A stretch of DNA of 64,000 bases from Lentzea nigeriaca (lineage in GTDB: Bacteria; Actinomycetota; Actinomycetes; Mycobacteriales; Pseudonocardiaceae). Shown here piece after piece: positions 25,454-34,718 of the stretch (the stretch's first letter is position 1; each line of letters begins with the position of its first letter). The notes below the pieces were generated by a model that saw only the letters and a program-made list of their open reading frames with translations, did not search any database and had not been told where the DNA came from. Both the position numbers and the translations under genes were made by a program. The stretch spans positions 372,001 to 436,000 of the forward strand of contig NZ_JAFBCX010000002.1 of NCBI RefSeq assembly GCF_016907955.1. Direction: 5' to 3'.

Positions 25454-26170
25454 CTAGAACGCCCGCTCGACCGCGTCCGCGAACTCGCCCATCGACCCGA
25501 ACTCGAGGTCGTAGCTGTACTCGCCGGACGGCTGTGGCGTCGCGCCCCAGCCCGGCTTGTCGCGCCGCCGGTTGATCCACACCGACGGCAGGCCCTCCCG
25601 CTTGGCCGGAACGTGGTCGTGGAACAGGCTCTGTGCCACGTGCAGCAGCGCCGAACGCTCCACGCCCAGCTCGCCGAGCTTCACGTCCAACGCCCGGAAG
25701 TGGTTCTCGGCCGGCTTGTACGCGCCGACGTCCTCCGCGGTGATGATCGCCGCGAAGTCCCCGCGCAGGTGCCGGTTGCTGCCCGCGAACCCGTCGCGGT
25801 GCACATTGGACAGAATGATCAACCGGTAGTGCTTGGCCAGTCGTGCCAACGCATCCGCGGAGTCGGGAAACGCCGGCCAGTCCGGCACCGAGCCGCCCAG
25901 TCGCTCGGCCCACTCCTCGCTCACCTCGCGCCCGAGCGCGGTCCCGGTGCGTCGGAACGCGGCGGCCAGCACCTCGGGGTACAGCGCGGCCGGCGTCTCC
26001 GCCTCGACCGCGGCCTCCTGATCGCCGTAGGCCAGCAGCAGCTCCTCGTCGGTGAGGTCGAGGCCCTGTTCGCGCGCCCACGGTGAGAGCACCGCGGCGA
26101 TGCCGGTCTCCCAGTCGATGAGCGTGCCGTAGCAGTCGAAGCTGAGTGCCTGGAACTTCGTCAGGTCCAT
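25454..26170 (-). CDS. HAD-family hydrolase, haloacid dehalogenase-like
   Basis: A 238-residue HAD protein. FDCYGTLIDWETG holds the nucleophile Asp with Tyr at the +2 place rather than the usual catalytic Asp, as in type II haloacid dehalogenases; LSNVHRDGF is motif II and the AYKPAENHF Lys is motif III. Dehalogenation or phosphatase activity is therefore ambiguous. It is divergent from the GntR gene; TACAGT seven bases before the ATG, overlapped by a palindrome at 26177-26191, implies control by that regulator. Confidence 0.82.
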   Translation of the reverse strand: MDLTKFQALSFDCYGTLIDWETGIAAVLSPWAREQGLDLTDEELLLAYGDQEAAVEAETPAALYPEVLAAAFRRTGTALGREVSEEWAERLGGSVPDWPAFPDSADALARLAKHYRLIILSNVHRDGFAGSNRHLRGDFAAIITAEDVGAYKPAENHFRALDVKLGELGVERSALLHVAQSLFHDHVPAKREGLPSVWINRRRDKPGWGATPQPSGEYSYDLEFGSMGEFADAVERAF

Positions 26171-26176
26171 AACCGA

Positions 26177-26191
26177 AACTGTAGTACAGTT
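26177..26191. promoter_or_regulatory. Palindromic operator for the GntR/HAD divergent pair
   Basis: AACTGTA-G-TACAGTT is a perfect 15-base inverted repeat. On the HAD side its TACAGT half is the likely -10 hexamer, so bound repressor would block it; on the GntR side it covers the -35 region of the TAAACT promoter (26211-26216). A further AACTGTAG half-site lies at 26193-26200. The adjacent FCD-type GntR regulator is the natural ligand. Inferred from sequence. Confidence 0.7.
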
Positions 26192-26222
26192 CAACTGTAG
26201 GGCAACCGAGTAAACTGGTCGC

Positions 26223-26882
26223 ATGTCAGCCCTTGACGGCCTCGAAGTGCGCCGCACCACCACGGCCCAGCAGCTGGCCGACGGCCTCGCCGAACGGATC
26301 ATGGCTGGCGCCTTCGGCCCTGGTCACAGGCTCAGGGAGAGCGCGATCGCGGCCGAGCTGGGCGTCGCGCGCAACACCATCCGCGAAGCCGTCAGGATCC
26401 TCGAGCTGACCGGCCTGGTTCGCTACGAGGTCAACCGCGGCGCCGTCGTCATCGCGCCCACGCCGGAGGTCGTCGAGGCCCTCTACACCGCCCGCGAACG
26501 CCTTGAGACGGCCGCGGCCGCCCGCACGCCGCGCCCCGAGCAGCTCGACGCGATCACCGAGGCGTTCGAGGAGCTGTGCGAAGCCGCGAGCACCGGCGAA
26601 GTCCGCGCGATCGTCGACCGCGATCTGGCCTTCCACCAGGCGATCGTGGCGGTGCTGGACAGCACGAGGCTCGACGAGTTCTACGCGGCGCTGACCAAGG
26701 AACTGCGCTTCTACCTCACGGTGCTCTCGAAGTCGGAGACACCGGACGAGGTCGTCGCCCAGCACCGGCTCATCCTCGACGCCATCCGTGTCGGCGACCG
26801 CGACCGGGCGGTCGCCGAGATCAGAGCGCACATCGACACGAGCGTCGAGCAGCTCGAGCAGCTGCTCGACGCTCGCGGGTAG
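26223..26882 (+). CDS. GntR-family regulator, FCD (FadR) subfamily
   Basis: A 219-residue repressor with an N-terminal winged helix (about residues 10-75, GHRLRESAIAAELGVARNT recognition region) and an all-helical FCD ligand domain (about 85-215, with the metal-binding DRDLAFHQAIV, and HRLILDAIRVGDRDRAVAEI motifs). FCD proteins usually sense organic acids such as sugar acids or haloacids. TAAACT six bases before the ATG indicates a leaderless promoter. It ends three bases before the convergent PBP stop. Confidence 0.9.
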   Translation: MSALDGLEVRRTTTAQQLADGLAERIMAGAFGPGHRLRESAIAAELGVARNTIREAVRILELTGLVRYEVNRGAVVIAPTPEVVEALYTARERLETAAAARTPRPEQLDAITEAFEELCEAASTGEVRAIVDRDLAFHQAIVAVLDSTRLDEFYAALTKELRFYLTVLSKSETPDEVVAQHRLILDAIRVGDRDRAVAEIRAHIDTSVEQLEQLLDARG

Positions 26883-26885
26883 GAC

Positions 26886-29339
26886 CTATCTGGGTTCGCC
26901 GGGGTCGGTCGGCAGCGTGATCGGCGGCGGTTCGTGCGGGTTGCCCTGGGTGGGCGGCGGCGGGTTGGGGTTGCCGGTCGACGGATCGGTCGCCACCGGC
27001 GGTGGCACGTAACCCGAGCTCACCGAGAGCGTGATGATCGTGCCGCGCAACGCGTTGCCGCGCGGCGACTGGCTCACGACCGTCCCCTTCGGCTGGTCGG
27101 AGTTGACCGTCTGCTGGCTCGCCTTGTAGCCGGCCTGCTCCAGGATCCGCACCGCGTCGTTGACCTGACGGCCCACGACGTCGGGGATCTGAATCTCCTT
27201 GCCGCCCTTGAGGTAGCGCGGCTCGACCGGTGGCAGCTGCGACACCGGCAACGACCCGTGCACCTTCGTCATGGTGTCGAACCACGTCTTGGCGGGGATC
27301 GTGCCGCCGAAGATGTTGCCGTTGGCGCACAACCGCGGCGCGCCCGCGCCGGCCAGGCAGATCGGGCGCGGCGAGGTGCCGTCGTTGAACACCTGCACGG
27401 CGCCGGCGAAGTCCGGGGTCGCGCCGATGAACGCCGCCGACTTGTACTCCTCGGTGGTGCCCGTCTTGGCGATCATCGGGCGGGTCCACTTGGCGGCGCG
27501 GGCGGCCGCGGCGGCGGTGCCGTTGCCCTGGTCGTCCTTGCTCATGCCGACGGCGAGACCGTTCGCGAGCCCTTCCGCCACGACCTGCTCGCACGGCGCC
27601 TCGTTGACCGGCACGGGCTTGCCGTTGCGGTCCTGCACCTTGGCGATCGGCGTCGGCGGGCACCACTTGCCACTGCTCACGATGGTCGCCGCGACGTTCG
27701 CGAGCTCCAGAGTGGACACCGGCGCCGGCGACAGCGTGAACGACGCGTTGCCGCCGTTCTGCTTGTAGAACTCGGTCTGCGAGATGCGGTTCTGCTTGTC
27801 CTTGGCCTTCGGGTCCGGCCTGGTGCCCTGCAGGTTCGTCGCCATCGTCTCGCGCATGCCGAGCCGCGACGCCATGTCGACGACCGCGTCCATGCCGGTC
27901 TGCTCCTCCAGGATGACGAAGCCGGTGTTCGGCGACGTCGCGAGGGCCTGCTGCAACGTCATCGAGGACGGATAGCTGCCGTCGAAGTTGGACAGGCAGT
28001 ACCAGCGGGTGCCGGGCTCACCGGTGCTCGGACAGCGCTGCGCACCACCCTTGAAGACCCGCGAGACGTGGTGGGTCGGCGTCGCCATGACGTTCTCGAT
28101 GCCCATGCCCTTCTCGAGCGCCGCGGCGGCGGTGAAGACCTTGTAGACCGAGCCGGCGCCGAACTTGTTCTCCACTCCGCTCGGCAGGTCGAACGTCGTC
28201 TGGTGCTGCTCGGCCTTCAGGCCGTAGTCGCGGTTCGCGACCAGCGCCAGCACCTCGTGACGTTCCTTGCCCGGCTTGACGACCGCCATCGTGTTCGCGA
28301 TGCCGTCGATGCTCTTGGACACCCCTGCCTCGGCCGCCGCCTTCGCCTGCGAGGTGACCGATCGGTCCAAAGTGGTCTGAATGGTGTAGCCGCCGGTGCG
28401 CAACTGCTCTTCGCTGAAACCCGCGCGTTGCAAGTAGTTCACGACGTACGAGCAGAAGAAACCGTTTTCCGGACCGGCGCCCACACAACCGTTCGGTGGC
28501 GTTCGAACCGGGTTCTGCAGTCCGAGGCCTTCCTTCTTCGCGGCCTCACCGGCATCACGCGAGAGCTTGTCGTTCTCGACCATCCTGTCGATCACTTTGT
28601 TGCGCCGCTCCAGCGCTTTGTCCGGATACGCTTCGGGGTCGAGCGCTGACGGGCTGTTGACCATTCCTGCGAGCATCGCGGCCTGAGGAACCGTCAACTT
28701 GTCGGGCGTGGTGCCGAAGTAAGCCTGGGCCGCGGCCGCGATGCCGTAAATGGTGGAACCAAAAGGAACGACGTTCAGGTACCTGGCGAGGATCTCCTCC
28801 TTGCCGAGCTTTCGCTCGAGCTGCAACGAGATCCGGGCCTCGCGCATCTTGCGCGCGATGGTCTGCTCCTGGGCCTTGGCCTGCTCCAGCTTGTTGTTCC
28901 GCGCCACGACGTGGACCAGGTAGTTCTTGACGTACTGCTGGGTCAGCGTGGACGCGCCCTGCGAGACCGAGCCGCTGACCTGGTTCGTCAGACCGGCGCG
29001 GATGGTGCCCTTCCAGTCGACGCCCTGGTGCTCGTAGAACCGGCGGTCCTCGACCGAGATCAGCGCCGCCTTCATCGTCGGCGAGATCTTCTCGGGCGGC
29101 GTCAGGACTCTGTACTGGTCGAACAGGTAGGCGATCGGCTGCCCGTCCTTGTCGGTGACCGTGGTGATCAATGGGGGATCCGTGGTCACGAGGTCGGCGG
29201 AGATGCTGTCCACGGTGTCGCTGGCGCGGTTGGACACGAGGCCCGTCGCGCCCACGACTGGGAACAGCATGCCGGCGAGGAGAACCCCAGCCAGCAGGCA
29301 CAGGCCGAGCATCTTGAGCACGCCATTCCTGACTCGCAC
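26886..29339 (-). CDS. Class A penicillin-binding protein with PASTA domains, PonA2-like
   Basis: An 817-residue bifunctional peptidoglycan synthase. After a membrane anchor (about residues 9-30), the glycosyltransferase domain holds EDRRFYEHQGVDWKG, GASTLTQQYVKN and RKLGKEEILARYLNVVPFG; the transpeptidase domain has SVYK (Ser nucleophile in GAGSVYKVFTAA), SPNTG (SxN) and KTGTTEEYKSA. C-terminal residues about 690-750 form one PASTA repeat (IQIPDVVGRQVNDAVRIL) and the tail is a Pro/Gly-rich extracellular extension. TACGCT seven bases before GTG 29339 suggests a leaderless mRNA. Gene order with wblA matches M. tuberculosis ponA2. Confidence 0.95.
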   Translation of the reverse strand: MRVRNGVLKMLGLCLLAGVLLAGMLFPVVGATGLVSNRASDTVDSISADLVTTDPPLITTVTDKDGQPIAYLFDQYRVLTPPEKISPTMKAALISVEDRRFYEHQGVDWKGTIRAGLTNQVSGSVSQGASTLTQQYVKNYLVHVVARNNKLEQAKAQEQTIARKMREARISLQLERKLGKEEILARYLNVVPFGSTIYGIAAAAQAYFGTTPDKLTVPQAAMLAGMVNSPSALDPEAYPDKALERRNKVIDRMVENDKLSRDAGEAAKKEGLGLQNPVRTPPNGCVGAGPENGFFCSYVVNYLQRAGFSEEQLRTGGYTIQTTLDRSVTSQAKAAAEAGVSKSIDGIANTMAVVKPGKERHEVLALVANRDYGLKAEQHQTTFDLPSGVENKFGAGSVYKVFTAAAALEKGMGIENVMATPTHHVSRVFKGGAQRCPSTGEPGTRWYCLSNFDGSYPSSMTLQQALATSPNTGFVILEEQTGMDAVVDMASRLGMRETMATNLQGTRPDPKAKDKQNRISQTEFYKQNGGNASFTLSPAPVSTLELANVAATIVSSGKWCPPTPIAKVQDRNGKPVPVNEAPCEQVVAEGLANGLAVGMSKDDQGNGTAAAAARAAKWTRPMIAKTGTTEEYKSAAFIGATPDFAGAVQVFNDGTSPRPICLAGAGAPRLCANGNIFGGTIPAKTWFDTMTKVHGSLPVSQLPPVEPRYLKGGKEIQIPDVVGRQVNDAVRILEQAGYKASQQTVNSDQPKGTVVSQSPRGNALRGTIITLSVSSGYVPPPVATDPSTGNPNPPPPTQGNPHEPPPITLPTDPGEPR

Positions 29340-29577
29340 GCAGGTCAGCGTACGCCGTACACGAACGGGTGAAGGTGATCAGTAAGGGCCGTTACTCAGC
29401 ATGAGTAGAGATACGCAAGACAGGTAACAGTCGGGTGACCCAGGGTTGGACATGGAACCGGAAGGCTCTACAGTCCGTCAACGTCCAAGGAATGCAGCCG
29501 TGGCTCGAACGCTACGGCATCCGTGGCAGGGGTGTGGCGGATTTTCCACATTTGGACAGCACTGAGGAGTGGGGGAT

Positions 29578-29868
29578 ATGAACCAGGGGGATTGGCGTAT
29601 CAACGCTTCGTGCCGTGATGAGGAGCCGGACCAGCTCTTCGTTCGTGGTGCGGAGCAGCGCAAGGCGAAGCTCGTGTGCCTGGGTTGCCCAGTTCGCATG
29701 GAATGCCTGGCCGAAGCGCTGGACAACAGGATCGAGTTCGGGGTCTGGGGAGGCATGACCGAGCGCGAACGCCGTGCTCTGCTGCGTCGCCGGCCTGACG
29801 TGGAGTCGTGGTTCGAACTGCTCGACAACGCACGTCAGGAGCACCTCGAAGACACCCGAGTGGGATAA
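29578..29868 (+). CDS. wblA: WhiB-family iron-sulfur regulator, WblA/WhiB4 type
   Basis: A 96-residue redox-sensitive [4Fe-4S] protein. Cluster cysteines are Cys12, Cys34, Cys37 and Cys43 (C-x21-C-x2-C-x5-C), followed by the family turn GVWGG at 55-59 and TERERRALLRRRPD, the basic C-terminal DNA-binding tract. The sequence and its position facing the PBP gene fit WblA of Streptomyces / WhiB4 of mycobacteria, which controls development and redox stress. ATG 29578 follows GAGGAG. Confidence 0.93.
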   Translation: MNQGDWRINASCRDEEPDQLFVRGAEQRKAKLVCLGCPVRMECLAEALDNRIEFGVWGGMTERERRALLRRRPDVESWFELLDNARQEHLEDTRVG

Positions 29869-29871
29869 GGG

Positions 29872-30999
29872 CTACTCCCCGGCCAGGCGCCGACCTATCT
29901 CTCGGAGGCCGTCGAGGTCGTGCACGTCCGCGGGCAACGCGGGCACGCCGACCAGCGCCACACCGGGGTGAGCTCGCGTGAACCGGGCCAGCAGCCGCCG
30001 TTCCCGATCGGCGACTGCGACCCGGTCCGCGTGCAGCCTGAGCACTGCCGCGGCGAGAGGTGCCTCACCGGAGCGGTCGAGATCGTCCGCTGCCGCGAGG
30101 GCCTTCGCCGCCGGCAGGTCCGTCGCGATCACGGGATGCGTCCTGTTCGCGACGAGCCCGCACAACGGCATGTTCTCGGCACTGAGCCGCTCGACGAAGT
30201 AGCTGGCCTCGCGCAACGCGTCCGGTTCCGCCGCCGCGACCACCACGAAGCCGGTGCCCGGTGAGCGGAGCAGCTCGTACGTGCGCTGCGCGCGTTCGCG
30301 GAACCCGCCGAACATGCTGTCGAACGCCTGCACGAACGTCGACGCGTCCTGCAGCAGCTGGCCGCCGACGATCGTGGACACCGCGCGCGTGAAAAGGCTG
30401 AAACCGGTTCCGACGATCTTGAGCAGCCCACGCCCGCTCGCCCGCGCGGGTGCCGAGAGCATCCGGATGAACTTGCCGTCGAGAACCGTCGAGAGCCGCT
30501 GCGGCGCGTCCAGGAAGTCGAGCGCCGACCGCGACGGCGGGGTGTCGACGATGATCAGGTCCCACTCGTCCTGGGCGACCAGCTGGCCCAACTTCTCCAT
30601 CGCCATGTACTCCTGCGTGCCGGAGAAGGACGAGGAAATGGTCTGGTAGAAGGGGTTCGACAGGATCTGGTCGGCCCGGTCGCGGCCCGCGTGGGTCAGC
30701 ACCATGTCGTCGAACGTGCGACGCATGTCGAGCATCATCGCGAACAGCTCGCCCTTGGGCTCGAAGCCCTCGACGACGACCTCACGCGGGTGGTTGTCCA
30801 GTTCCCGCAGGCCCAGCGACTGCGCGAGCCTCCTGGCCGGGTCGATCGTCAGCACGACGACGCGCCTGCCGCGTTCCGCCGCGCGCAACGCCAGCGCCGC
30901 CGCCGTGGTCGTCTTGCCGACACCCCCGGAGCCGCAGCACACCAGCACGCGGGTCGCCGGGTCGTCCAGCAACGGGTCGAACTCGAGCCTGGCGGTCAC
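29872..30999 (-). CDS. ArsA/GET3-type ATPase (Rv3680-like)
   Basis: A 375-residue P-loop ATPase with [17 protein letters not shown] (deviant Walker A of the ArsA/MinD class), followed by switch regions [15 protein letters not shown] and [16 protein letters not shown]. It lacks the duplicated halves of true ArsA and should pair with its upstream neighbour as a heterodimer. It overlaps that gene by four bases. In mycobacteria this pair is linked to stress survival; a role in membrane-protein or arsenite transport is inferred only from family. Confidence 0.88.
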   Translation of the reverse strand: MTARLEFDPLLDDPATRVLVCCGSGGVGKTTTAAALALRAAERGRRVVVLTIDPARRLAQSLGLRELDNHPREVVVEGFEPKGELFAMMLDMRRTFDDMVLTHAGRDRADQILSNPFYQTISSSFSGTQEYMAMEKLGQLVAQDEWDLIIVDTPPSRSALDFLDAPQRLSTVLDGKFIRMLSAPARASGRGLLKIVGTGFSLFTRAVSTIVGGQLLQDASTFVQAFDSMFGGFRERAQRTYELLRSPGTGFVVVAAAEPDALREASYFVERLSAENMPLCGLVANRTHPVIATDLPAAKALAAADDLDRSGEAPLAAAVLRLHADRVAVADRERRLLARFTRAHPGVALVGVPALPADVHDLDGLREIGRRLAGE

Positions 31000-31988
31000 C
31001 GCACACCTGCCGCGACCAGCACCTCGGCCAGCTCGTACAGCGCGGCCACGTCCACCCCGTCCGTCAGCTCCGGCAGCTCGAACGTCGGCAGGTCCGAGTG
31101 GCTGAGCAGCTCCATCGCCTCCTGTTCCGACTGCACCCGGATCGCGTGCTCCACCGTCTCGTCGACCAAACCCTCGAAGGTGAACTCGTCGAGGTCGAGC
31201 CCGGCGGCGGTGAGTCCCGCGCGCACCCGTGCCGCGTCGACCCTGCCCTCGGCGGCCACCGAGACGGAACGGGCCGGCAGCCGGGCCGGGCTGACCCGGT
31301 TGACCAGCACCGCACCCGGTCGCAGGTCCGCGGCGTCCAGTTCGGCCACCGCGTCCAGGGTCTCGCGCACCGGCATCTCCTCCAGCAGCGCCACCAGGTG
31401 CACCGCGGTGTCACCGGAATGCAGCAGCCGCACCACGCCCTCGCTCTGCCCCTTGATCGGCCCGACCTTGGCGAGGTCGGCCATGGCCTTCGTGACGTCC
31501 AGGAACTTGACCACGCGCCCGGTCGGCGGCGCGTCCAGCACCACCGCGTCGTAGAGGTGGCGGCCGTCCGAGCCGGTCCGGTTCACGCACTCCTTGACCT
31601 TGCCCGTCAGCAGGACGTCCCGCAGGCCGGGGGCGAGCGTGGTGGCGAACTCGATGGCGCCCATCTTGCGCAGCGTGCGGCCCGCGAAACCGAGGTTGTA
31701 GAACATCGCCAGGTACTCGAGGAGCGCGGCTTCCGCGTCGATCGCGAGCGCGTGCACCTCACCGCCGCCGGGAGCGGACGCGATCCGTTCCTCGGCGTAG
31801 GGCAGCGGAGCCCGGTCGAACAGCTGGGCGATGCCCTGCCTGCCCTCGACCTCGATCAGCAGCACCCGCCGTCCGCCGGTGGCCAGCGCCAGGGCCAGCG
31901 CGGCGGCGATCGTGGTCTTCCCGGTGCCGCCCTTGCCGGAGACCACGTGCAGGCGGGCTCGGGTCAGCTCCTCGGTCCACGACGTCAC
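30996..31988 (-). CDS. ArsA/GET3-type ATPase (Rv3679-like)
   Basis: A 330-residue P-loop ATPase; [20 protein letters not shown] is the Walker A and [18 protein letters not shown] the switch II region. It is homologous to the next gene and probably heterodimerises with it. GTG 31988 has TAGTCT six bases upstream and no ribosome site (leaderless). It begins the two-gene operon and is divergent from, though not adjacent to, the DUF4177/RidA operon. Confidence 0.88.
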   Translation of the reverse strand: MTSWTEELTRARLHVVSGKGGTGKTTIAAALALALATGGRRVLLIEVEGRQGIAQLFDRAPLPYAEERIASAPGGGEVHALAIDAEAALLEYLAMFYNLGFAGRTLRKMGAIEFATTLAPGLRDVLLTGKVKECVNRTGSDGRHLYDAVVLDAPPTGRVVKFLDVTKAMADLAKVGPIKGQSEGVVRLLHSGDTAVHLVALLEEMPVRETLDAVAELDAADLRPGAVLVNRVSPARLPARSVSVAAEGRVDAARVRAGLTAAGLDLDEFTFEGLVDETVEHAIRVQSEQEAMELLSHSDLPTFELPELTDGVDVAALYELAEVLVAAGVR

Positions 31989-32032
31989 ACATCCAGACTA
32001 TGTGTGAAACCGGCCGAAGGTGGACTCGTCGG

Positions 32033-32284
32033 TCAATCCACCATCGTGATGAAGAAGACGACCATCGCGGTCGCGGCGACCAGCGCCCACGCGACGACCG
32101 AGGGCAGCCACAGCGCGATGCCGAGCGTGATGACCGCCACGATCACGAGCCCGATCAGCCCGGTCTTCACGACGTCCGAGCGTTGGCTGTGCTTGCGATC
32201 CCGCACCTGCGCCATCGCCACGAGCACCATGACCAGCCCACCGACCCCGAAAAGGCTGGTGGCGATGATCCGCCAGGGCTCCAT
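32033..32284 (-). CDS. Small membrane protein
   Basis: An 83-residue protein with an N-terminal and two C-terminal hydrophobic segments (SLFGVGGLVMVLVAMAQV, GLIGLVIVAVITLGIALWL, VVAWALVAATAMVVFFI) around a basic loop DRKHSQRSDVVK. No known family. TACCTT six bases before ATG 32284 marks a likely leaderless start; the longer frame from 32320 lacks this. Confidence 0.65.
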   Translation of the reverse strand: MEPWRIIATSLFGVGGLVMVLVAMAQVRDRKHSQRSDVVKTGLIGLVIVAVITLGIALWLPSVVAWALVAATAMVVFFITMVD

Positions 32285-32352
32285 GTGATCAAGGTAGCCC
32301 GAACGGCCGGAACCGCGCATAGAGCGTTCGGGTGGCGCGTTAGGCTCCGCGC

Positions 32353-32508
32353 ATGACGAAGTGGGAGTACGCGACCGTGCCGTTGTTGATCCACGCCACG
32401 AAGCAGATCCTCGACCAGTGGGGCGAGGACGGCTGGGAGCTGGTCACCGTGCTGACGAACCCGACCGGCGAGCAGCACGTCGCGTACTTGAAGCGGGTGA
32501 AGGCATGA
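32353..32508 (+). CDS. DUF4177-type 51-residue protein
   Basis: A very small soluble protein, MTKWEYATVPLLIHATKQIL at the start and GEDGWELVTVLTN in the middle, the GWELV signature of DUF4177. It overlaps the following RidA gene as ATGA, so the two are coupled; mycobacteria have the same pair (Rv3678A and Rv3678c). TAGGCT six bases before the ATG suggests a leaderless mRNA. Role unknown. Confidence 0.88.
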   Translation: MTKWEYATVPLLIHATKQILDQWGEDGWELVTVLTNPTGEQHVAYLKRVKA

Positions 32509-32960
32509 GCAGCTGGTCCACGCGCCTGAAGGAGCTCGGCATCGAGCTGCCCGGCGTCGCCGCCCCGCTCGCCGCCTACGTGCCCGCGATCCAGTCGGGC
32601 TCGCTCGTCTTCACCTCCGGCCAGCTGCCGTTCGTCGACGGCCGGCTGCCCGCCACCGGCAAGGTCGGCGCGGACGTCTCGCCGGAGGAGGCGAAGGCCT
32701 ATGCCAGGACGTGCATCCTCAACGCGCTCGCGGCGGTGCACGACCTCGTCGGCGTTGACTCGATCAAGCGAATCGTGAAGGTTGTTGGCTTCGTGGCCTC
32801 TGCCGAGGGCTTCACGGGTCAGCCGGGCGTCGTGAACGGTGCCTCCGAGCTGCTCGGGGAGATCTTCGGCGACGCGGGCAAGCACGCCCGGTCGGCCGTG
32901 GGGGTGGCCGAGCTGCCGATCGGCGCTCCAGTCGAGATCGAACTGATCGTCGAGGTGTGA
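32505..32960 (+). CDS. RidA family protein (Rv3678c-like)
   Basis: A 151-residue trimeric imine/enamine deaminase-family protein. [19 protein letters not shown] and [21 protein letters not shown] fit the YjgF/RidA fold. The signature Arg that binds carboxylates in classical RidA is not obvious, so it may belong to a subgroup of different function. It is coupled to the small gene before it and nearly abuts the next one. Confidence 0.9.
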   Translation: MSSWSTRLKELGIELPGVAAPLAAYVPAIQSGSLVFTSGQLPFVDGRLPATGKVGADVSPEEAKAYARTCILNALAAVHDLVGVDSIKRIVKVVGFVASAEGFTGQPGVVNGASELLGEIFGDAGKHARSAVGVAELPIGAPVEIELIVEV

Positions 32961-32961
32961 C

Positions 32962-33564
32962 ATGTCGGACACGTGCCACGAACTGCTGCTGCGGCTCGCG
33001 GGACGCCTCCCGGACGACCTGCTCTGGCGGTACCGGGACTGGGCGGCTTCTGACGCGTATGCGGTGCTAGCCCGCTCGCTGCCGCGCACTCTGCTGCACG
33101 GGCGCATCCCTCTGACGGACCACGAGCTCCGCCTTTTGCAGGACGCGCTGGTGCCCTACGGGGCCGAACCTGGTGCAGTCAGTTCGGTCAAAGGGCTGGA
33201 CGAACTGCCACCCACCGACTACACCTTTTCCCCGGAGTCACCCGATCGGGTGCCGATGGGGGATTCCGCGACCGTCGTGCTCGGTGCCACGCTGCGAGGC
33301 CGGCAGGGGGTCGGTGAGGTTCGTTCCTGCTGGCGCATCGGCCCATCCGGGGTCAACCGCGTCCTGCTGGTCGCAGCCACCACCGGCCACTCAAGGCTGA
33401 CCGGCGAGTTGCAACGTGTTCTGCGGGCGTTGGGCGAACACGACCCGTGCGTCGAGGTCGTGCCGTCCGGTCTGGACCTGCCGCCCTACCACCGGGCGGC
33501 GCTGGCGGCATCGGAGCTGGTGTGCGCCGGCGCCGAGTCCGAGGAGCACCTGGTGCTCAGCTAA
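32962..33564 (+). CDS. Conserved actinobacterial protein, paralogue of the next gene
   Basis: A 200-residue soluble protein that starts [20 protein letters not shown]. Its layout of [27 protein letters not shown] and [22 protein letters not shown] matches the next gene's LHDLLLSMAGRVDDD, GIPVLPDERAAI and RVVLVDIGPQG...YRVDSVL, so the two are diverged tandem paralogues. No family function known. It lies one base after the RidA stop. Confidence 0.72.
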   Translation: MSDTCHELLLRLAGRLPDDLLWRYRDWAASDAYAVLARSLPRTLLHGRIPLTDHELRLLQDALVPYGAEPGAVSSVKGLDELPPTDYTFSPESPDRVPMGDSATVVLGATLRGRQGVGEVRSCWRIGPSGVNRVLLVAATTGHSRLTGELQRVLRALGEHDPCVEVVPSGLDLPPYHRAALAASELVCAGAESEEHLVLS

Positions 33565-33575
33565 GGAGAGTTGAC

Positions 33576-34718
33576 GTGACGAACGACGGTGTCGGCCTGC
33601 CGGTCCGTCTCCACGATCTCCTGCTGTCGATGGCCGGGCGCGTCGACGACGACGCCCTGTCTCAGGCACGCGAGTTCCTCGCGGTCGGAGAGCTCGACCG
33701 CGCGGTCGAGATGCTCGTCGGCTCTCTTCTCGCGGGTGGCATCCCGGTGCTGCCGGACGAGAGAGCAGCGATCACGTGGGCGTTGCACGAGGTGCGCTCG
33801 GACGCGTCCCTGACCGACCGCCTGCCGGTCGTCGAGGTGCTGCCGTTCGTGCGCCACCGCTTCACCGCCGAGGGCGACCCGGCCGGCGACCTGTCGGGCG
33901 TGCTGTCCCGCGCGGTGTCGGTGCTGCCGGACGTCCGCTCGGTGCGCTGCGTCTGGCGTTCGTCCCCTGCGGGGTCGGCGCCCGGCCCGTTGCCGCAACG
34001 GGTCGTGCTGGTGGACATCGGTCCGCAGGGCTTCGCGCCCGCGACCGCCTACCGGGTCGACTCGGTGCTGCGCAAGGCGGGCGTCCGCGCCGCGGTGGAG
34101 GTTCTCACCGTCGGCACGCAGCTGAGCGACTACCACGCCTCCGCGACGACGGCCTCGCGTCCGGTGCCGATCTCCGGTAGCCCGATGACACCGCCGCCGT
34201 CGCCCGCTCCGGCGATGGCTCACGAGCCTGCCGCGAAGTGGTTCGACCAGTCCGACGAACTTCCCGCTCCGGCGCCGGTGGCCGAGCCGACACCGGCGCC
34301 GGAGCCTGTGGAAGAGACCGGCTCACGTCGCACGCGCACGAACAACACGACTGCCCTGGAGGGCTCCCAGCCGTTCCCTCCGAAGCCCGTGAAGCGGATC
34401 TCGATGGCTCCGGCCGAACCGGAGATCGAGTCCCTGCCGGAGCCCATGCCCATCAACAGGGCCGAGGTGACCACGGAGCTGAAGCCGGACGAGCTGGCAG
34501 CCCTGCAGGCCGCCCTCGCCGAGTCGCCGGAGCCGTCCTCTGTGGACGCGAACCTGAGCGAACGGGAGCGGGCCCTGCTGCAGCAGCTGCACGAGGAGCT
34601 GGCGCAGCGGGAGCAGACCGGGGCGAAGACGACCGACAGCGGCCGTTGGCAGATCGACCGCTCATCGGCTCGTCAGTCGGCGTTCGGTGCCTCCAACAAC
34701 GGGCACCAGCCTCAGTAG
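33576..34718 (+). CDS. Conserved actinobacterial protein with long disordered C-terminus
   Basis: A 380-residue protein. Residues 1-195 are homologous to the upstream 200-residue protein; the remaining 185 are Pro/Ala/Glu-rich with no fold predicted by eye (APAPVAEPTPAPEP type), ending in a short helix ERERALLQQLHEELAQREQ and GRWQIDRSSARQSAFGASNN. AAGGAGA precedes GTG 33576 by six bases. The convergent MBL gene overlaps its last seven bases. Unknown function; the tail suggests protein-protein binding. Confidence 0.72.
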   Translation: MTNDGVGLPVRLHDLLLSMAGRVDDDALSQAREFLAVGELDRAVEMLVGSLLAGGIPVLPDERAAITWALHEVRSDASLTDRLPVVEVLPFVRHRFTAEGDPAGDLSGVLSRAVSVLPDVRSVRCVWRSSPAGSAPGPLPQRVVLVDIGPQGFAPATAYRVDSVLRKAGVRAAVEVLTVGTQLSDYHASATTASRPVPISGSPMTPPPSPAPAMAHEPAAKWFDQSDELPAPAPVAEPTPAPEPVEETGSRRTRTNNTTALEGSQPFPPKPVKRISMAPAEPEIESLPEPMPINRAEVTTELKPDELAALQAALAESPEPSSVDANLSERERALLQQLHEELAQREQTGAKTTDSGRWQIDRSSARQSAFGASNNGHQPQ

